Assembly: GCA_964463485.1 (NCBI GenBank)
Contig: CAYXDO010000047.1
Location: 1-64,000, forward strand
DNA from: CAYXDO01 sp964463485
GTDB taxonomy: Bacteria; Myxococcota; Kuafuiibacteriia; Kuafuiibacteriales; Kuafuiibacteriaceae
Reading direction: 5' to 3'
Length of the DNA stretch: 64,000 nt
Both the position numbers and the translations under genes were made by a program. This document shows positions 1-7,853 of the stretch, piece after piece (the first letter of the stretch is position 1; each line of letters begins with the position of its first letter). Under the pieces are notes generated by a model that worked only from the letters and a program-made list of their open reading frames with translations, was not told the DNA's origin and did no database searches.

Positions 1-127
1 CGCGTCCAAAGTCTTGCCAGATCGTGCGCGAACTTTGGGAGAAAGAGACTATTCCGGGGTCGAAAACGTGCAGTGTCGTGCGAAGCGAGCACTCTTCTCG
101 GGAAGGCCGCTCGAATGCGCTTCCGAC

Positions 128-607
128 CTACCGGTGGGCGGCACGCCCAGCTTCGACGCGGTGCTGCGCGACCCGGTAGGTCTCGACGCTCCGTCGCAGG
201 AGCGCCCAGGTGTGCCCGATCTTTTTACCTTTGATGCGGCCTGTCTGGGCCGCCTTGATGACAGCAGATCGTGTGACGCCGAGGCGCTCTGCGGCTTCGG
301 CGACGCTCACGATGTCCTCGGTGGGCACGCGTTCATCGCCGGGATCCGGCGCGAGCGCGCCTTGTCTAATCCCCGCGCGATCAGCGATGTCCTCCGCCGC
401 GCGAAAGAGCGGCGAATCGTGGAGGTCGCGAGTGACGCGCGCGCTGCCCTTCAGCGGGTACGCATCCCGACCGCACACCGCGCGCTCCAGCGAGAAGTAG
501 TCCTCGTCCTCCATCGCGCGCCGCATCAGCGCGAGCAGGAACTCGAGGTCGTCCTTCGGTAGAGCCGACAGCTCAAGCGTTTCTCCGTTGAGGAGTATAT
601 ACTCCAT
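128..607 (-). CDS. Helix-turn-helix (excisionase-like) DNA-binding protein
   Basis: This 159-residue protein is a likely DNA-binding regulator or targeting subunit. Residues about 99-146 read as a MerR/excisionase-type winged helix-turn-helix: a SVAEAAERLGVTRSAV helix-turn-helix, then GRIKGKKIG and a Trp that matches the usual wing. The first 90 residues are acidic and alpha-helical and I do not recognise them. They open with MEYILLNGET, which resembles the beta-strand N-terminus of small antitoxin-like proteins. It ends 127 bases from the window edge and reads toward that edge, so a downstream partner such as a toxin may lie outside the window. Bases 1-127 show only an open, unanchored frame. 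The DNA-binding call is from the motif; any antitoxin role is inference. Confidence 0.7.
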   Translation of the reverse strand: MEYILLNGETLELSALPKDDLEFLLALMRRAMEDEDYFSLERAVCGRDAYPLKGSARVTRDLHDSPLFRAAEDIADRAGIRQGALAPDPGDERVPTEDIVSVAEAAERLGVTRSAVIKAAQTGRIKGKKIGHTWALLRRSVETYRVAQHRVEAGRAAHR

Positions 608-662
608 TGACGCAATCAGGTAGCATATGTTCCGCGTCTGTCAACCAGGGTGCTGGAAGTGC

Positions 663-944
663 TCACCGCGCGCCCGGGGCCCTCGCTAGAATCACCTTGC
701 CCTCGCCACCTACGTAAAGGACCCTCCAGAGCGCCTTCTGCCCCAGACGGTGGGACAACTCGCTGAGGTAATTGTCGAGCTCGGCGAGACGATCGGGCGC
801 GATCCCTACCTCGTACCGCCAGGAGGTGTCGTACTCAACCTCGCCCGACTCGGGATTGCGCCACGCGCCGGTGAGAGGCATGTCCGAAACCAGCGACCAG
901 CCGTCGAATCGATTCTCGAGGTCGCGGCGGATCTGCTTATGCAC
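663..944 (-). CDS. Hypothetical protein, probable 5'-frameshifted
   Basis: From its first usable start (GTG at 944) this is a 93-residue soluble protein with no domain I recognise. It is charged and alternates beta-like and helical segments (WRYEVGIAPDRLAELDNYL). The frame stays open upstream to about 1052 and looks coding there (VLVVQFLVPVYDRKGKPYRR), but it has no ATG, GTG or TTG. An ATG at 1036 lies in the neighbouring frame (MDDETQK). One extra A in the four-base A run (minus strand, 1017-1020) would join it to this frame as MDDETQKESKVLVV. The native gene was therefore probably 663-1036 and carries a one-base deletion or a sequencing error. The function is unknown. Confidence 0.5.
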   Translation of the reverse strand: MHKQIRRDLENRFDGWSLVSDMPLTGAWRNPESGEVEYDTSWRYEVGIAPDRLAELDNYLSELSHRLGQKALWRVLYVGGEGKVILARAPGAR

Positions 945-1171
945 GGAACGCCGGTACGGCTTGCCCTTCCGATCGTAGACCGGAACCAGGAACTGAACGA
1001 CCAGGACCTTCGATTCTTTTGAGTCTCGTCGTCCATGCGAAGCTTCGCCAAGCTACCGCACCCGCCGGCCGCAGGACACTCACGACGACCTGCTTCCGAA
1101 AGTATTCCTCATCGTTGGGCCGGCAATCATGCCCGCGGCAATCATGCCCGCGGTCTGACTTCGTGCGACGT

Positions 1172-3298
1172 TCATCTCGCGATCGTGGAGGTGGAGCCGA
1201 CGGCGGCTGTCCCAGCGCGCACGCCGAAAGTCCGCACGAGCGCGACCATCTGCGACACTTCCTGCGTCGACAAGATCGCGCCCCAGGCAGGCATTTGCGA
1301 GTTGGGCGTGGACCCCCCTTTGGTGATCGTGTGGGCGATGGACTCGTCGGTCACGCTGCCCTGCCAGGCGCGGTCCGTGAAGTCACGGGGGGGCGTCGTG
1401 TTGGGCACCGTCCACTTCTCGGTGGGAGCGCCATGCGCGCCATGACATCGCGCGCAATAGATTTGGTAGGTCTCTTCGACGCCGAGCTTGGTCTGCCCCG
1501 CTCGCTGGCGGGGTCCCTTCCTGAGTGAAAGGAGCGTCGTTCCGCCCTTTCCACCCCCCAGGTAGGTCATGAGCAACTCACCTCCGACCCGAGAGACCGA
1601 AGTCAGACCGCGAACCCGGTCGTCGTCTCGGATGAGCCTCTCCACGCGAGGCTCTTGGCCGGGCGAGTATGCCAACGAAAAGAGCTCACCTGACAGAAAG
1701 TCACCGAACACGTAGCGTCCGTCGAGCTCGGGGTGCTCGGAGCCTTGGTACACAGCTCCCCCGATGACGCACCCTCGACCGCCCTGGTGATCGTACGCCA
1801 TGACCGGAGGTTTGTCGGATCCGTGATGTTTCGCAGGCCTCTGTCCTCGAAGGTGGCTGAGCTTGTAACGGAGCGGCCCCTCCCGGTAGCTCCACTCGAG
1901 ATTGTCTCCTCGTTCGACCAGGTCTACCTCTTCGTACCAAGCCTGGCCAACGTCGGCCACCCAAATTCCGCCCCCGGTCGGAGCTGAGTAAATTCGAAAT
2001 GGGTTTCTGAGCCCGACCGCCCAGAACTCATCCAGAACGCCCGTGCCGACGAAAGGATTGTCCTTCGGGATGAAATAGCCCCGCGTGGTCCCGTCCTTCG
2101 GCTGCCGCTCGATGGGTTTGACGGCTTCCGGGTGGTCTCCGTAGACGTCGATCCGAAGGATGCCGGAGAAGAGGCCTCGGTCGAGCACTTGTGAGTTCTT
2201 GGACCCGTCATTGACAGGCCCGCCGTCACCCACCGACAAATAAAGGTAGCCGTCCGACCCGAAGGCGAGCCCACCCCCGTTGTGCACGGGATGAGGATCG
2301 GTCTGATCGATGAGTATAGCTCTGGAGGAGACGTCCACGATCAGCTCGGTCAGATTCACTTGGAACGACGAGAGCTGGTCTGAGTACTTCCCGTCTCGAC
2401 CAAACGCAGCCCAGACGAACAGTTGGCCGGACTTGACTCCACCCTGGTCCGAAACCTTCGGTCCGAACACGGCGCCCGCCAAACCTAGCTCCTCGGAGAG
2501 CTCACCGATCTCCGAGCTCAAATCGAGGATCACTCTCTGGCTGTATCGCCCGCCTTGCTTTTCGACGGCGTAAATCTTCCCATCGCGCGTTACGACGCAG
2601 AACCGGCCCGGGGACTCGGGGACTGCGATCGCTTGCATCGCCTCGGGGATCACGAGCTCCGGGGCGAGCGGCGCCAAGTAGTACGCCAAGGCTGCGTTCG
2701 AGAAGAATGGGTCCGCGGAGAGGTGCGCGAGGAAGTCGATTCGGTTCCTCGTCGGGATGAATGGAAACTTCTGATGAATGGCTGCGGTCGCGATCGCCAG
2801 CCCGGCGACGATCGAAGCTGCGCTGAGCATTTCTGACCTTAGGCGCGTGAGCAGACCACGCCCAGGCGGAAGGGACCCGCGCCGAAGCCGCAAGAGCGAG
2901 TCAGCCGCGACTCCGATCACGATGATGAGAAGAAAGACCGCGTAGACTCTCCCGGCGTTGTAGGAAAACTGATGGTTCAAAGAGTTCGAGAATCCGTACT
3001 TGAAGACGATCAGGCCGGCGACGCCCGCCTGGAGATGAGCCGACGCGACCGCGAGGACCGTCCGCTGGCGTGAGCGAAGCACCCACTCGGCCAAGAGCGC
3101 GAAGGGGAGCAGCACGACGCCGCCTGAGACCACGAAGGCTGCAGAACCTCTGGGGTGAAGGCGCGCGAAGTCCCAGCCGAGCGTTGCGACCACTGCTCCA
3201 AACGCGGCCACGACGGCGATGAGGAACCACCGAGCCAAATTCCACCCGATGGCCCTGCCGCCGACACGTGACGATGCCTGAGTCTCGGGTCCGTCCAT
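1172..3298 (-). CDS. Membrane-anchored PQQ-type sugar (glucose/sorbosone) dehydrogenase with C-terminal cytochrome c
   Basis: This 708-residue protein (ATG at 3298; a TTG start 36 bases upstream is possible) has three parts. Residues about 15-190 hold roughly five hydrophobic segments, which anchor it in the membrane. The middle is a six-bladed glucose/sorbosone dehydrogenase-type propeller, with the family-typical AVGLRNPFR, GGIWVADVGQAWYEEVD and HNGGGLAFGSDGYLYLSVGDGG. The C-terminal ~95 residues are a class I cytochrome c with the heme motif CARCH and a distal MPAW methionine. The soluble family oxidises aldoses using PQQ. The fused heme would pass electrons to the respiratory chain, so this is a periplasm-facing sugar oxidase. 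It reads away from the polysaccharide locus and has no obvious operon partner. The substrate is unknown. Confidence 0.85.
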   Translation of the reverse strand: MDGPETQASSRVGGRAIGWNLARWFLIAVVAAFGAVVATLGWDFARLHPRGSAAFVVSGGVVLLPFALLAEWVLRSRQRTVLAVASAHLQAGVAGLIVFKYGFSNSLNHQFSYNAGRVYAVFLLIIVIGVAADSLLRLRRGSLPPGRGLLTRLRSEMLSAASIVAGLAIATAAIHQKFPFIPTRNRIDFLAHLSADPFFSNAALAYYLAPLAPELVIPEAMQAIAVPESPGRFCVVTRDGKIYAVEKQGGRYSQRVILDLSSEIGELSEELGLAGAVFGPKVSDQGGVKSGQLFVWAAFGRDGKYSDQLSSFQVNLTELIVDVSSRAILIDQTDPHPVHNGGGLAFGSDGYLYLSVGDGGPVNDGSKNSQVLDRGLFSGILRIDVYGDHPEAVKPIERQPKDGTTRGYFIPKDNPFVGTGVLDEFWAVGLRNPFRIYSAPTGGGIWVADVGQAWYEEVDLVERGDNLEWSYREGPLRYKLSHLRGQRPAKHHGSDKPPVMAYDHQGGRGCVIGGAVYQGSEHPELDGRYVFGDFLSGELFSLAYSPGQEPRVERLIRDDDRVRGLTSVSRVGGELLMTYLGGGKGGTTLLSLRKGPRQRAGQTKLGVEETYQIYCARCHGAHGAPTEKWTVPNTTPPRDFTDRAWQGSVTDESIAHTITKGGSTPNSQMPAWGAILSTQEVSQMVALVRTFGVRAGTAAVGSTSTIAR

Positions 3299-3468
3299 GC
3301 GGCGGCACCTCACACGCCAGAAGCGCAGCGTCAACCGACGCGCGACAATTTGACCGCGAACTCTCCCTCGAAAATCACTCGTAGCTCCCCATTGCTCGGC
3401 GGATTGGTTTCCGATTGACGCGCTGCTTCGGCCCTGTAACCTCGGGCCTGGTTTCGCGGACCTAATCT

Positions 3469-4236
3469 ATGGAGCTGAGCTGGAGATCGATCAGAACGGC
3501 GTCGACCTTGCTGCGCCGTCGCATGCGGCACAATGTCGCGTTCATCCACATGCCCAAGTGCGGCGGGACATCCTTGACCGAGGCCCTCTGCGCCCTCTAC
3601 GGTCCAGGCCGGCGGACTTTGCTCGACTCCCGAGCTTCCAAGAGGGGCGCCGACGAATTGGGCATCGGACTGCTGCGGTTCCGGCGGTCGCTCCTAGCAT
3701 ACGAGCTCCGCAGAGCAGGCGAAGGACGACTCGTCGCAGGACACTATCCCGTGGACGCCGAAGCCGTCAGCGAGTTCGGGTCCCGCTGGCGCTTCGTCAC
3801 GGTCCTCAGAGATCCGGTGGAACGTTGGATCTCCCACTACTTCTACAATCGTTCCCTTCGTGACAGCCCCTTTCACATCAGCGCTGACCTCGGCTCGTAT
3901 CTGGACTCAGGCGACGCTCGATCGCTTGGCTGCCTCTATGCTCGACATCTCCTGGGAATCGAAGGTGCAAACCTCACGGATCAGCAAGTCGAGGCAGCCA
4001 AGCGAGTGCTCTCCAGCTTCGCGCTCGTGGGCATTGCCGAGCGCCTCGACGACTTTGCCGCTGAGTTTGGCCGGAAGTTCGGCCGCTCGCTCGAGATTGG
4101 ACGGAAAAACGTCTCTCCGGTCTCTCGGCGAGATCGAGAATCAGAAGTCTCGCCCGAAATTCGCGCGCGAATTCGGGACCTTTGTGCCCCCGATCTCGAG
4201 CTGTACGAACAGGCCCGATCACTCGCACGACGATAA
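3469..4236 (+). CDS. Sulfotransferase family protein (polysaccharide-modifying)
   Basis: This 255-residue protein is a PAPS-dependent sulfotransferase of the Sulfotransfer_2-like (carbohydrate) type. The 5'-phosphosulfate loop is HMPKCGGTS at residues 27-35. The 3'-phosphate site is LRDPVERWISHY at about 113-124. There is no signal peptide or membrane segment, so it would act in the cytoplasm on lipid-linked or nucleotide-activated sugars. It opens the rightward polysaccharide locus; the next glycosyltransferase follows after a 289-base gap that holds a palindromic repeat element. A second Met at 3523 lies immediately before the conserved domain and could be the true start. It is one of three unrelated sulfotransferases in the locus. 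The acceptor cannot be told from sequence. Confidence 0.85.
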   Translation: MELSWRSIRTASTLLRRRMRHNVAFIHMPKCGGTSLTEALCALYGPGRRTLLDSRASKRGADELGIGLLRFRRSLLAYELRRAGEGRLVAGHYPVDAEAVSEFGSRWRFVTVLRDPVERWISHYFYNRSLRDSPFHISADLGSYLDSGDARSLGCLYARHLLGIEGANLTDQQVEAAKRVLSSFALVGIAERLDDFAAEFGRKFGRSLEIGRKNVSPVSRRDRESEVSPEIRARIRDLCAPDLELYEQARSLARR

Positions 4237-4299
4237 TCAGCCACCCAGCAAGCCAACAGCCACCGATTCCTGGGCTCTCGAAGTCACCCGCCCCGCCGC

Positions 4300-4492
4300 G
4301 TGCACGACCGAGTTGCGCGATATGTCGACGATCATCGCTCGGCGCTGGGCAAACCTCAGAGGACACAGGGCAGGAACGCAGAGAACACAGAGGATTTTTG
4401 GAGAAAAGTCCTTCGTGCCCTCCGCGTTCCTTCTCTGTGCTCTCCGTGGTTCATGCGGAGGTTGAACTCAATCGCGCAGGTCGGTCGTGCAC
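4300..4492. repeat. 193-bp dispersed palindromic element, copy 1
   Basis: This copy fills most of the 289-base gap at 4237-4525. The ends are near-perfect inverted repeats of about 21 bp: GTGCACGACCGAGTTGCGCGA at the left and, reading inward from the right, GTGCACGACCGACCTGCGCGA. Inside is a second inverted pair rich in CACAGAG (about 4370-4398 against 4429-4450), so the whole element can fold into a long imperfect hairpin. The same element recurs at 63406-63598, inverted and of identical length, and truncated at 36670-36806. It has no convincing reading frame. The short open frames across it are repeat translations. It looks like a MITE-like or REP-like non-autonomous element. Confidence 0.85.
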
Positions 4493-4525
4493 CCCGCTCC
4501 GCCGCTCCGCCTCGGCCCTTGACAA

Positions 4526-5518
4526 GTGGAGATCGAGGTGACTCATAGTGCCCGTTTGAATCCGCTGGTTTCCGTCGTCATCCCCTGCTGGAACGCTGAG
4601 GCCACGATCGGCGAGGCCGTCGAGAGCGCGCTGGGACAGACCTACCCCGAGGTCGAGGTCGTCGTCGTCGATGACGGCTCGACGGACGACAGCCTCGCAG
4701 TCATCTCCCGCTACGGAACCCGCGTCGTCGTCGATTCCGGACCAAACCGCGGCGCTTGCGCGGCCCGCAATCGCGGAACCTCAATTGCCAAAGGTCGGTG
4801 GATCCAGTTCCTCGACGCCGACGACCTCCTGGTTCGAGAAAAGCTCGAGCTCCAAGTCAGGCACGCAGAGAGCGTCACGAACCCACGGACACTCTCGATC
4901 TCGCTCGGGCGTCCCGACCAGCCCGATGCCTTCCTGAGCTGGCAGTACTCCCGCCCCTATCCGTCCGGCATGGACCCAATCCTCTTTCTCTTGAACGGAA
5001 TTCTCCTCACGCCTGCGCCGCTTCACCTGAAGGAATCACTCGTTCGCGTCGGAGGCTTTGACGAGACTCTGCCTTGCTCCCAGGAGTATGACCTCCACCT
5101 GCGCCTCGCGTGTGATGGCATGGGCCTGAGTCAGTTGAGGGAGAGCCTCTTCATCTCGAGACGCCAGACCAACGGAATCTCTGCGAACGGAACCCGCGTG
5201 ATGGCGCAGCGACGAAAGATCTTGGGCGGAGTGCGGGGTCTCCTAGAAGCCTCGAATGCTCTCACCGCGGAGCGACGCACGGCGATCGCCGTCACCCTCG
5301 CTCGTTCCGCAACTCACCTGGAGCTCCACGGGAACCGCGAGGAAGCGGGCCTTCACTGGTCGGACGCTTTGGCGCTCGACGCCGATGCCGCCGCCCTGAG
5401 CTGGACGCGCCCGTGGCGTCCCATCGTTCGAGCCATCGGATCGACGAACACGGCCCGCGTGCGAAATGGCGCTCGCGGGCTGGTCGAAAAACTCAAGCCA
5501 GTCCTGCGCCGAAGCTAG
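4526..5518 (+). CDS. Glycosyltransferase family 2
   Basis: This 330-residue GT-A inverting glycosyltransferase transfers a sugar from a nucleotide donor during polysaccharide assembly. Residues 13-22 give the PLVSVVIPCW strand, VVVVDDGSTDDS (about 45-56) binds the nucleotide, and FLDADD (95-100) carries the metal-binding DxD. A second acidic block (SQEYDLHLRL) sits where the catalytic base of GT2 enzymes lies. The C-terminal ~100 residues are helical and rich in Arg, suggesting association with the membrane surface, but there is no transmembrane segment. The start is GTG at 4526; a second GTG at 4538 is possible. It ends two bases before the next sulfotransferase, so the two are almost certainly co-transcribed and translationally coupled. 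Donor and acceptor are unknown. Confidence 0.88.
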   Translation: MEIEVTHSARLNPLVSVVIPCWNAEATIGEAVESALGQTYPEVEVVVVDDGSTDDSLAVISRYGTRVVVDSGPNRGACAARNRGTSIAKGRWIQFLDADDLLVREKLELQVRHAESVTNPRTLSISLGRPDQPDAFLSWQYSRPYPSGMDPILFLLNGILLTPAPLHLKESLVRVGGFDETLPCSQEYDLHLRLACDGMGLSQLRESLFISRRQTNGISANGTRVMAQRRKILGGVRGLLEASNALTAERRTAIAVTLARSATHLELHGNREEAGLHWSDALALDADAAALSWTRPWRPIVRAIGSTNTARVRNGARGLVEKLKPVLRRS

Positions 5519-5520
5519 TC

Positions 5521-6438
5521 ATGCTCGCGGGCCCTGGATCTACCGAATCGCCGATCCGATTCGTGTTCGTCGGTGGGGTCCCGCGATCGGGGACGACGCT
5601 GCTCCAGCGCATCCTCACGCGGCACAGTCGAATCGTCGGCGGTGAGGAGTTTCAAGCGAGCCGCAAATTCATCGATTTCCACCGCGCCATGGCCGCGCGT
5701 CTTCAACTGCGCCGAAGTGAGTTCTACACACGCGAAGAGCTCGACGTTCGCTTTCGCACGTTCTTCAACAGCTTCTTCGAAGAGCTCCGGTCCCGCCGGC
5801 CCGACGCCGTCTGGGTCTCGGAAAAGACACCGGCCAACGTCACGGTCGCCAAAGAGTTGCTCGAGCTGTTCCCCGACGCTCGCTTCGTCCACATCCTCCG
5901 AGACGGGCGCGATGTGCTCGCTTCATCACTCGCCGTGCGCCAGCGAGCGGTGAGCGGAAGCCATTCGCACGAGCCCGTCGCGAAAGTCGTGGCCGACCGT
6001 GTTTCGGCTCGGGAGCTGCTGCGTGCGTACCGATCCGCGGTGGCGGTAGACCGCGACCTTCGAGCGCACCCACGATTTCATTCGCTCAGATACGAGAGCT
6101 TGGTGTCGAGCCCGGAGTCGACGATGCGCGCCGTCTTCGACTTCCTCGAGGTTCCGTTCGAGCGCTCCGCGCTGCGGGTGGACGATGGCGGGACCACCGC
6201 GATCTTCATCGACGAGATCCACCACACCGCAAATGATCTGCGCCGGCCCATCGATCGCCATGCGGTCGGTCGCTACCAGAGGCTTCCGCTCACGCAACGA
6301 GCGATCGCGGAGCTCGTGCTCGGCGAAGATCTCGAAGCGCTCGGCTACCCGACCTCCCTTGCGACGCGAACAACCGGCGCGCTTCGCAGAGCGCTTCGCC
6401 CTGTCGCACGCTCGCTCAAGTCCGCACTCAAGCGGTGA
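5521..6438 (+). CDS. Sulfotransferase family protein
   Basis: This 305-residue PAPS-dependent sulfotransferase is of the Sulfotransfer_3 / tyrosylprotein-sulfotransferase-like type. The 5'-PSB loop is GVPRSGTTLLQR (residues 19-30). The 3'-PB motif is ILRDGRDVLASS (about 125-136). The start is taken as the ATG at 5521, two bases after the stop of the upstream glycosyltransferase. An upstream ATG at 5413 would overlap that gene by more than 100 bases and add a basic extension unlike the family. Despite resemblance to eukaryotic protein-tyrosine sulfotransferases, its pairing with a GT2 argues for a glycan acceptor. It is followed by a GAGCAC-rich hairpin that separates it from the convergent gene. 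Confidence 0.87.
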   Translation: MLAGPGSTESPIRFVFVGGVPRSGTTLLQRILTRHSRIVGGEEFQASRKFIDFHRAMAARLQLRRSEFYTREELDVRFRTFFNSFFEELRSRRPDAVWVSEKTPANVTVAKELLELFPDARFVHILRDGRDVLASSLAVRQRAVSGSHSHEPVAKVVADRVSARELLRAYRSAVAVDRDLRAHPRFHSLRYESLVSSPESTMRAVFDFLEVPFERSALRVDDGGTTAIFIDEIHHTANDLRRPIDRHAVGRYQRLPLTQRAIAELVLGEDLEALGYPTSLATRTTGALRRALRPVARSLKSALKR

Positions 6439-6445
6439 TGTTCCT

Positions 6446-6477
6446 GCTCGTGCTCGATCGCGATTTCGAGCACGAGC
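6446..6477. terminator. Hairpin between convergent genes (possible bidirectional terminator)
   Basis: The arms GCTCGTGCTCG (6446-6456) and CGAGCACGAGC (6467-6477) pair perfectly over 11 bp around a 10-base loop, 8 bases after the sulfotransferase stop and about 100 bases before the convergent glycosyltransferase stop. No T run follows, so intrinsic termination is not assured. The arm overlaps the hexamer repeat that follows. Confidence 0.45.
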
Positions 6478-6511
6478 ACGAACGAGCACGAACGAGCACG
6501 AGCACGAGTAC
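6467..6511. repeat. Short tandem repeat of CGAGCA/CGAACG-type hexamers
   Basis: Six to seven imperfect copies of a CGAGCA hexamer (with CGAA variants) run in tandem in the gap between two convergent genes. No gene is visible in this gap. The first copies form the right arm of the hairpin at 6446-6477. Confidence 0.6.
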
Positions 6512-6579
6512 GACGGAGCGAGATCGGTCAGCCCACTGGAATGGTTGGAGCGATCGTTGGGACGACCTGTTCGGTGCGC

Positions 6580-7590
6580 TCACCAACTCGATCGAAGTCG
6601 CTTGATGCGCGTGCTCAAACCGGCTCCGCGATCCGACAAATAACGAAGCGCCGTCACGGCTTCCGCGGCGCCCCTGCGGGCGCCGACCTTGCGTGCGGAC
6701 ACCAGCCAATCGATGGCGTCGTTCGATCGACCGGCGATGTCCCTCGCGAACGTGTAGCGCGCCACGTCGTCCCCTGACCAACCCGCCCTCACCGCCCGTG
6801 CGGTCACGCAAGCCACCTCCCAGGCGATGGCGGCCCGAAACACTTCGTCGTTTCTAATCCTCGGAATCGCATTGTCCCACATACTGTCGAGCTGTCGAAA
6901 TCGGTCCTCTACGTGTCCGCTGCGGCCCAGCGAAGATGGAGCGCTGAGTCGGGGACGGAACGGCCCTGCCCGATAGTACGAAACTCCGTCACGCGCGTAG
7001 GCGGAGACGAAACCCATCACCGACGCTCGCGAGAAATACTCCCAATCCTCGAAGTGACGCATCCGCTCGTCCCACGGTCCGAGTCGATCGAGCATCTGCC
7101 TGCGGCACAATGGCCCCATCGTGTGAAACGTCGGCATGGAGACTTGCTTCAACACCGCCCGATCTCGCGACAGCTCGGTCTGATTGTAGATGATTCGTTC
7201 GGGCTCCTCGAGCGAACAGACCGGACCGTACGCAAAGTCGGCCTCGGATCGAAGCGCAAGCACACTCGCTTGAGAGGAGATCTTGCCCGGAGCCAGCACG
7301 TCGTCGGAATCGAGGAATTGGACCAGCTGCCCGGACGCCTTTGCCAGGCCGCGATTTCGAGCTGCGCTTGCACCTTGGTTCCTCTGCAGCACGTAGTGAG
7401 TGGCGAGCTCGGAATCGCGGCGCTCGGAGCTCCATGCCGCAACGACCTGTCCTGTGGCGTCGGTGGAGCCATCATCGACGATAACGATCTCGATCGGCCG
7501 ATAGGCTTGGCGAAAGACACTCGTTAGAGTCTCCACGATGAGAGTCTCTCGGTTGTGAGTCGGAATGATGATGCTGACCAGGGGTTTCAA
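6580..7590 (-). CDS. Glycosyltransferase family 2
   Basis: This is a GT-A fold glycosyltransferase of about 336 residues. The conserved N-terminal block is KPLVSIIIPTHNRE, followed by IVIVDDGSTDATGQV and LVQFLDSDDVL with the DxD metal site. The frame stays open for another 129 codons upstream, but that stretch is Arg/His-rich and non-conserved and is excluded. The only in-frame start close to the domain is TTG at 7590, with no good ribosome-binding site, so the start is uncertain. The 263 bases between it and the divergent pyruvyl-transferase gene probably hold both promoters. The C-terminal half has the Trp-rich acceptor region (FEDWEYFSRAS). It is one of four GT2 enzymes in the locus; the linkage is unknown. 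Confidence 0.82.
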   Translation of the reverse strand: MKPLVSIIIPTHNRETLIVETLTSVFRQAYRPIEIVIVDDGSTDATGQVVAAWSSERRDSELATHYVLQRNQGASAARNRGLAKASGQLVQFLDSDDVLAPGKISSQASVLALRSEADFAYGPVCSLEEPERIIYNQTELSRDRAVLKQVSMPTFHTMGPLCRRQMLDRLGPWDERMRHFEDWEYFSRASVMGFVSAYARDGVSYYRAGPFRPRLSAPSSLGRSGHVEDRFRQLDSMWDNAIPRIRNDEVFRAAIAWEVACVTARAVRAGWSGDDVARYTFARDIAGRSNDAIDWLVSARKVGARRGAAEAVTALRYLSDRGAGLSTRIKRLRSSW

Positions 7591-7853
7591 TGACTGAGTA
7601 CATCTAACATGGTGGAAAGCAGGGACCAAGCCAATCCGCGCGCCGTTTCTTTGGTAGATGTTTCTCCTGTTTGCGCGTATGGGAGCGTAATGCGTGATTT
7701 GGACCGAAGCGCAGACCTCGCGGCGGTGTCCCCCGCGCTCTCCGCCGTGGAATCCGGGCTCGGCGCACGGCGTGCATCGAGGCCGCATGGGTTCATGCAC
7801 GTTGGCCAGAACTGTCGCGAGCGAACGAGCGTGCGCCTCGGTTAGAAGAAAAC

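Noticed and set aside
1123..1152. 15-base direct repeat GCAATCATGCCCGCG
   Set aside because: Only two copies, in a short gap with no gene or signal nearby. Too little to interpret.
4360..4465. Short proteins encoded across the palindromic element (RTQRTQRIFGEKS-type)
   Set aside because: All three copies and their other strands give similar short frames because the DNA is repetitive. No start, ribosome site or conserved domain supports them.
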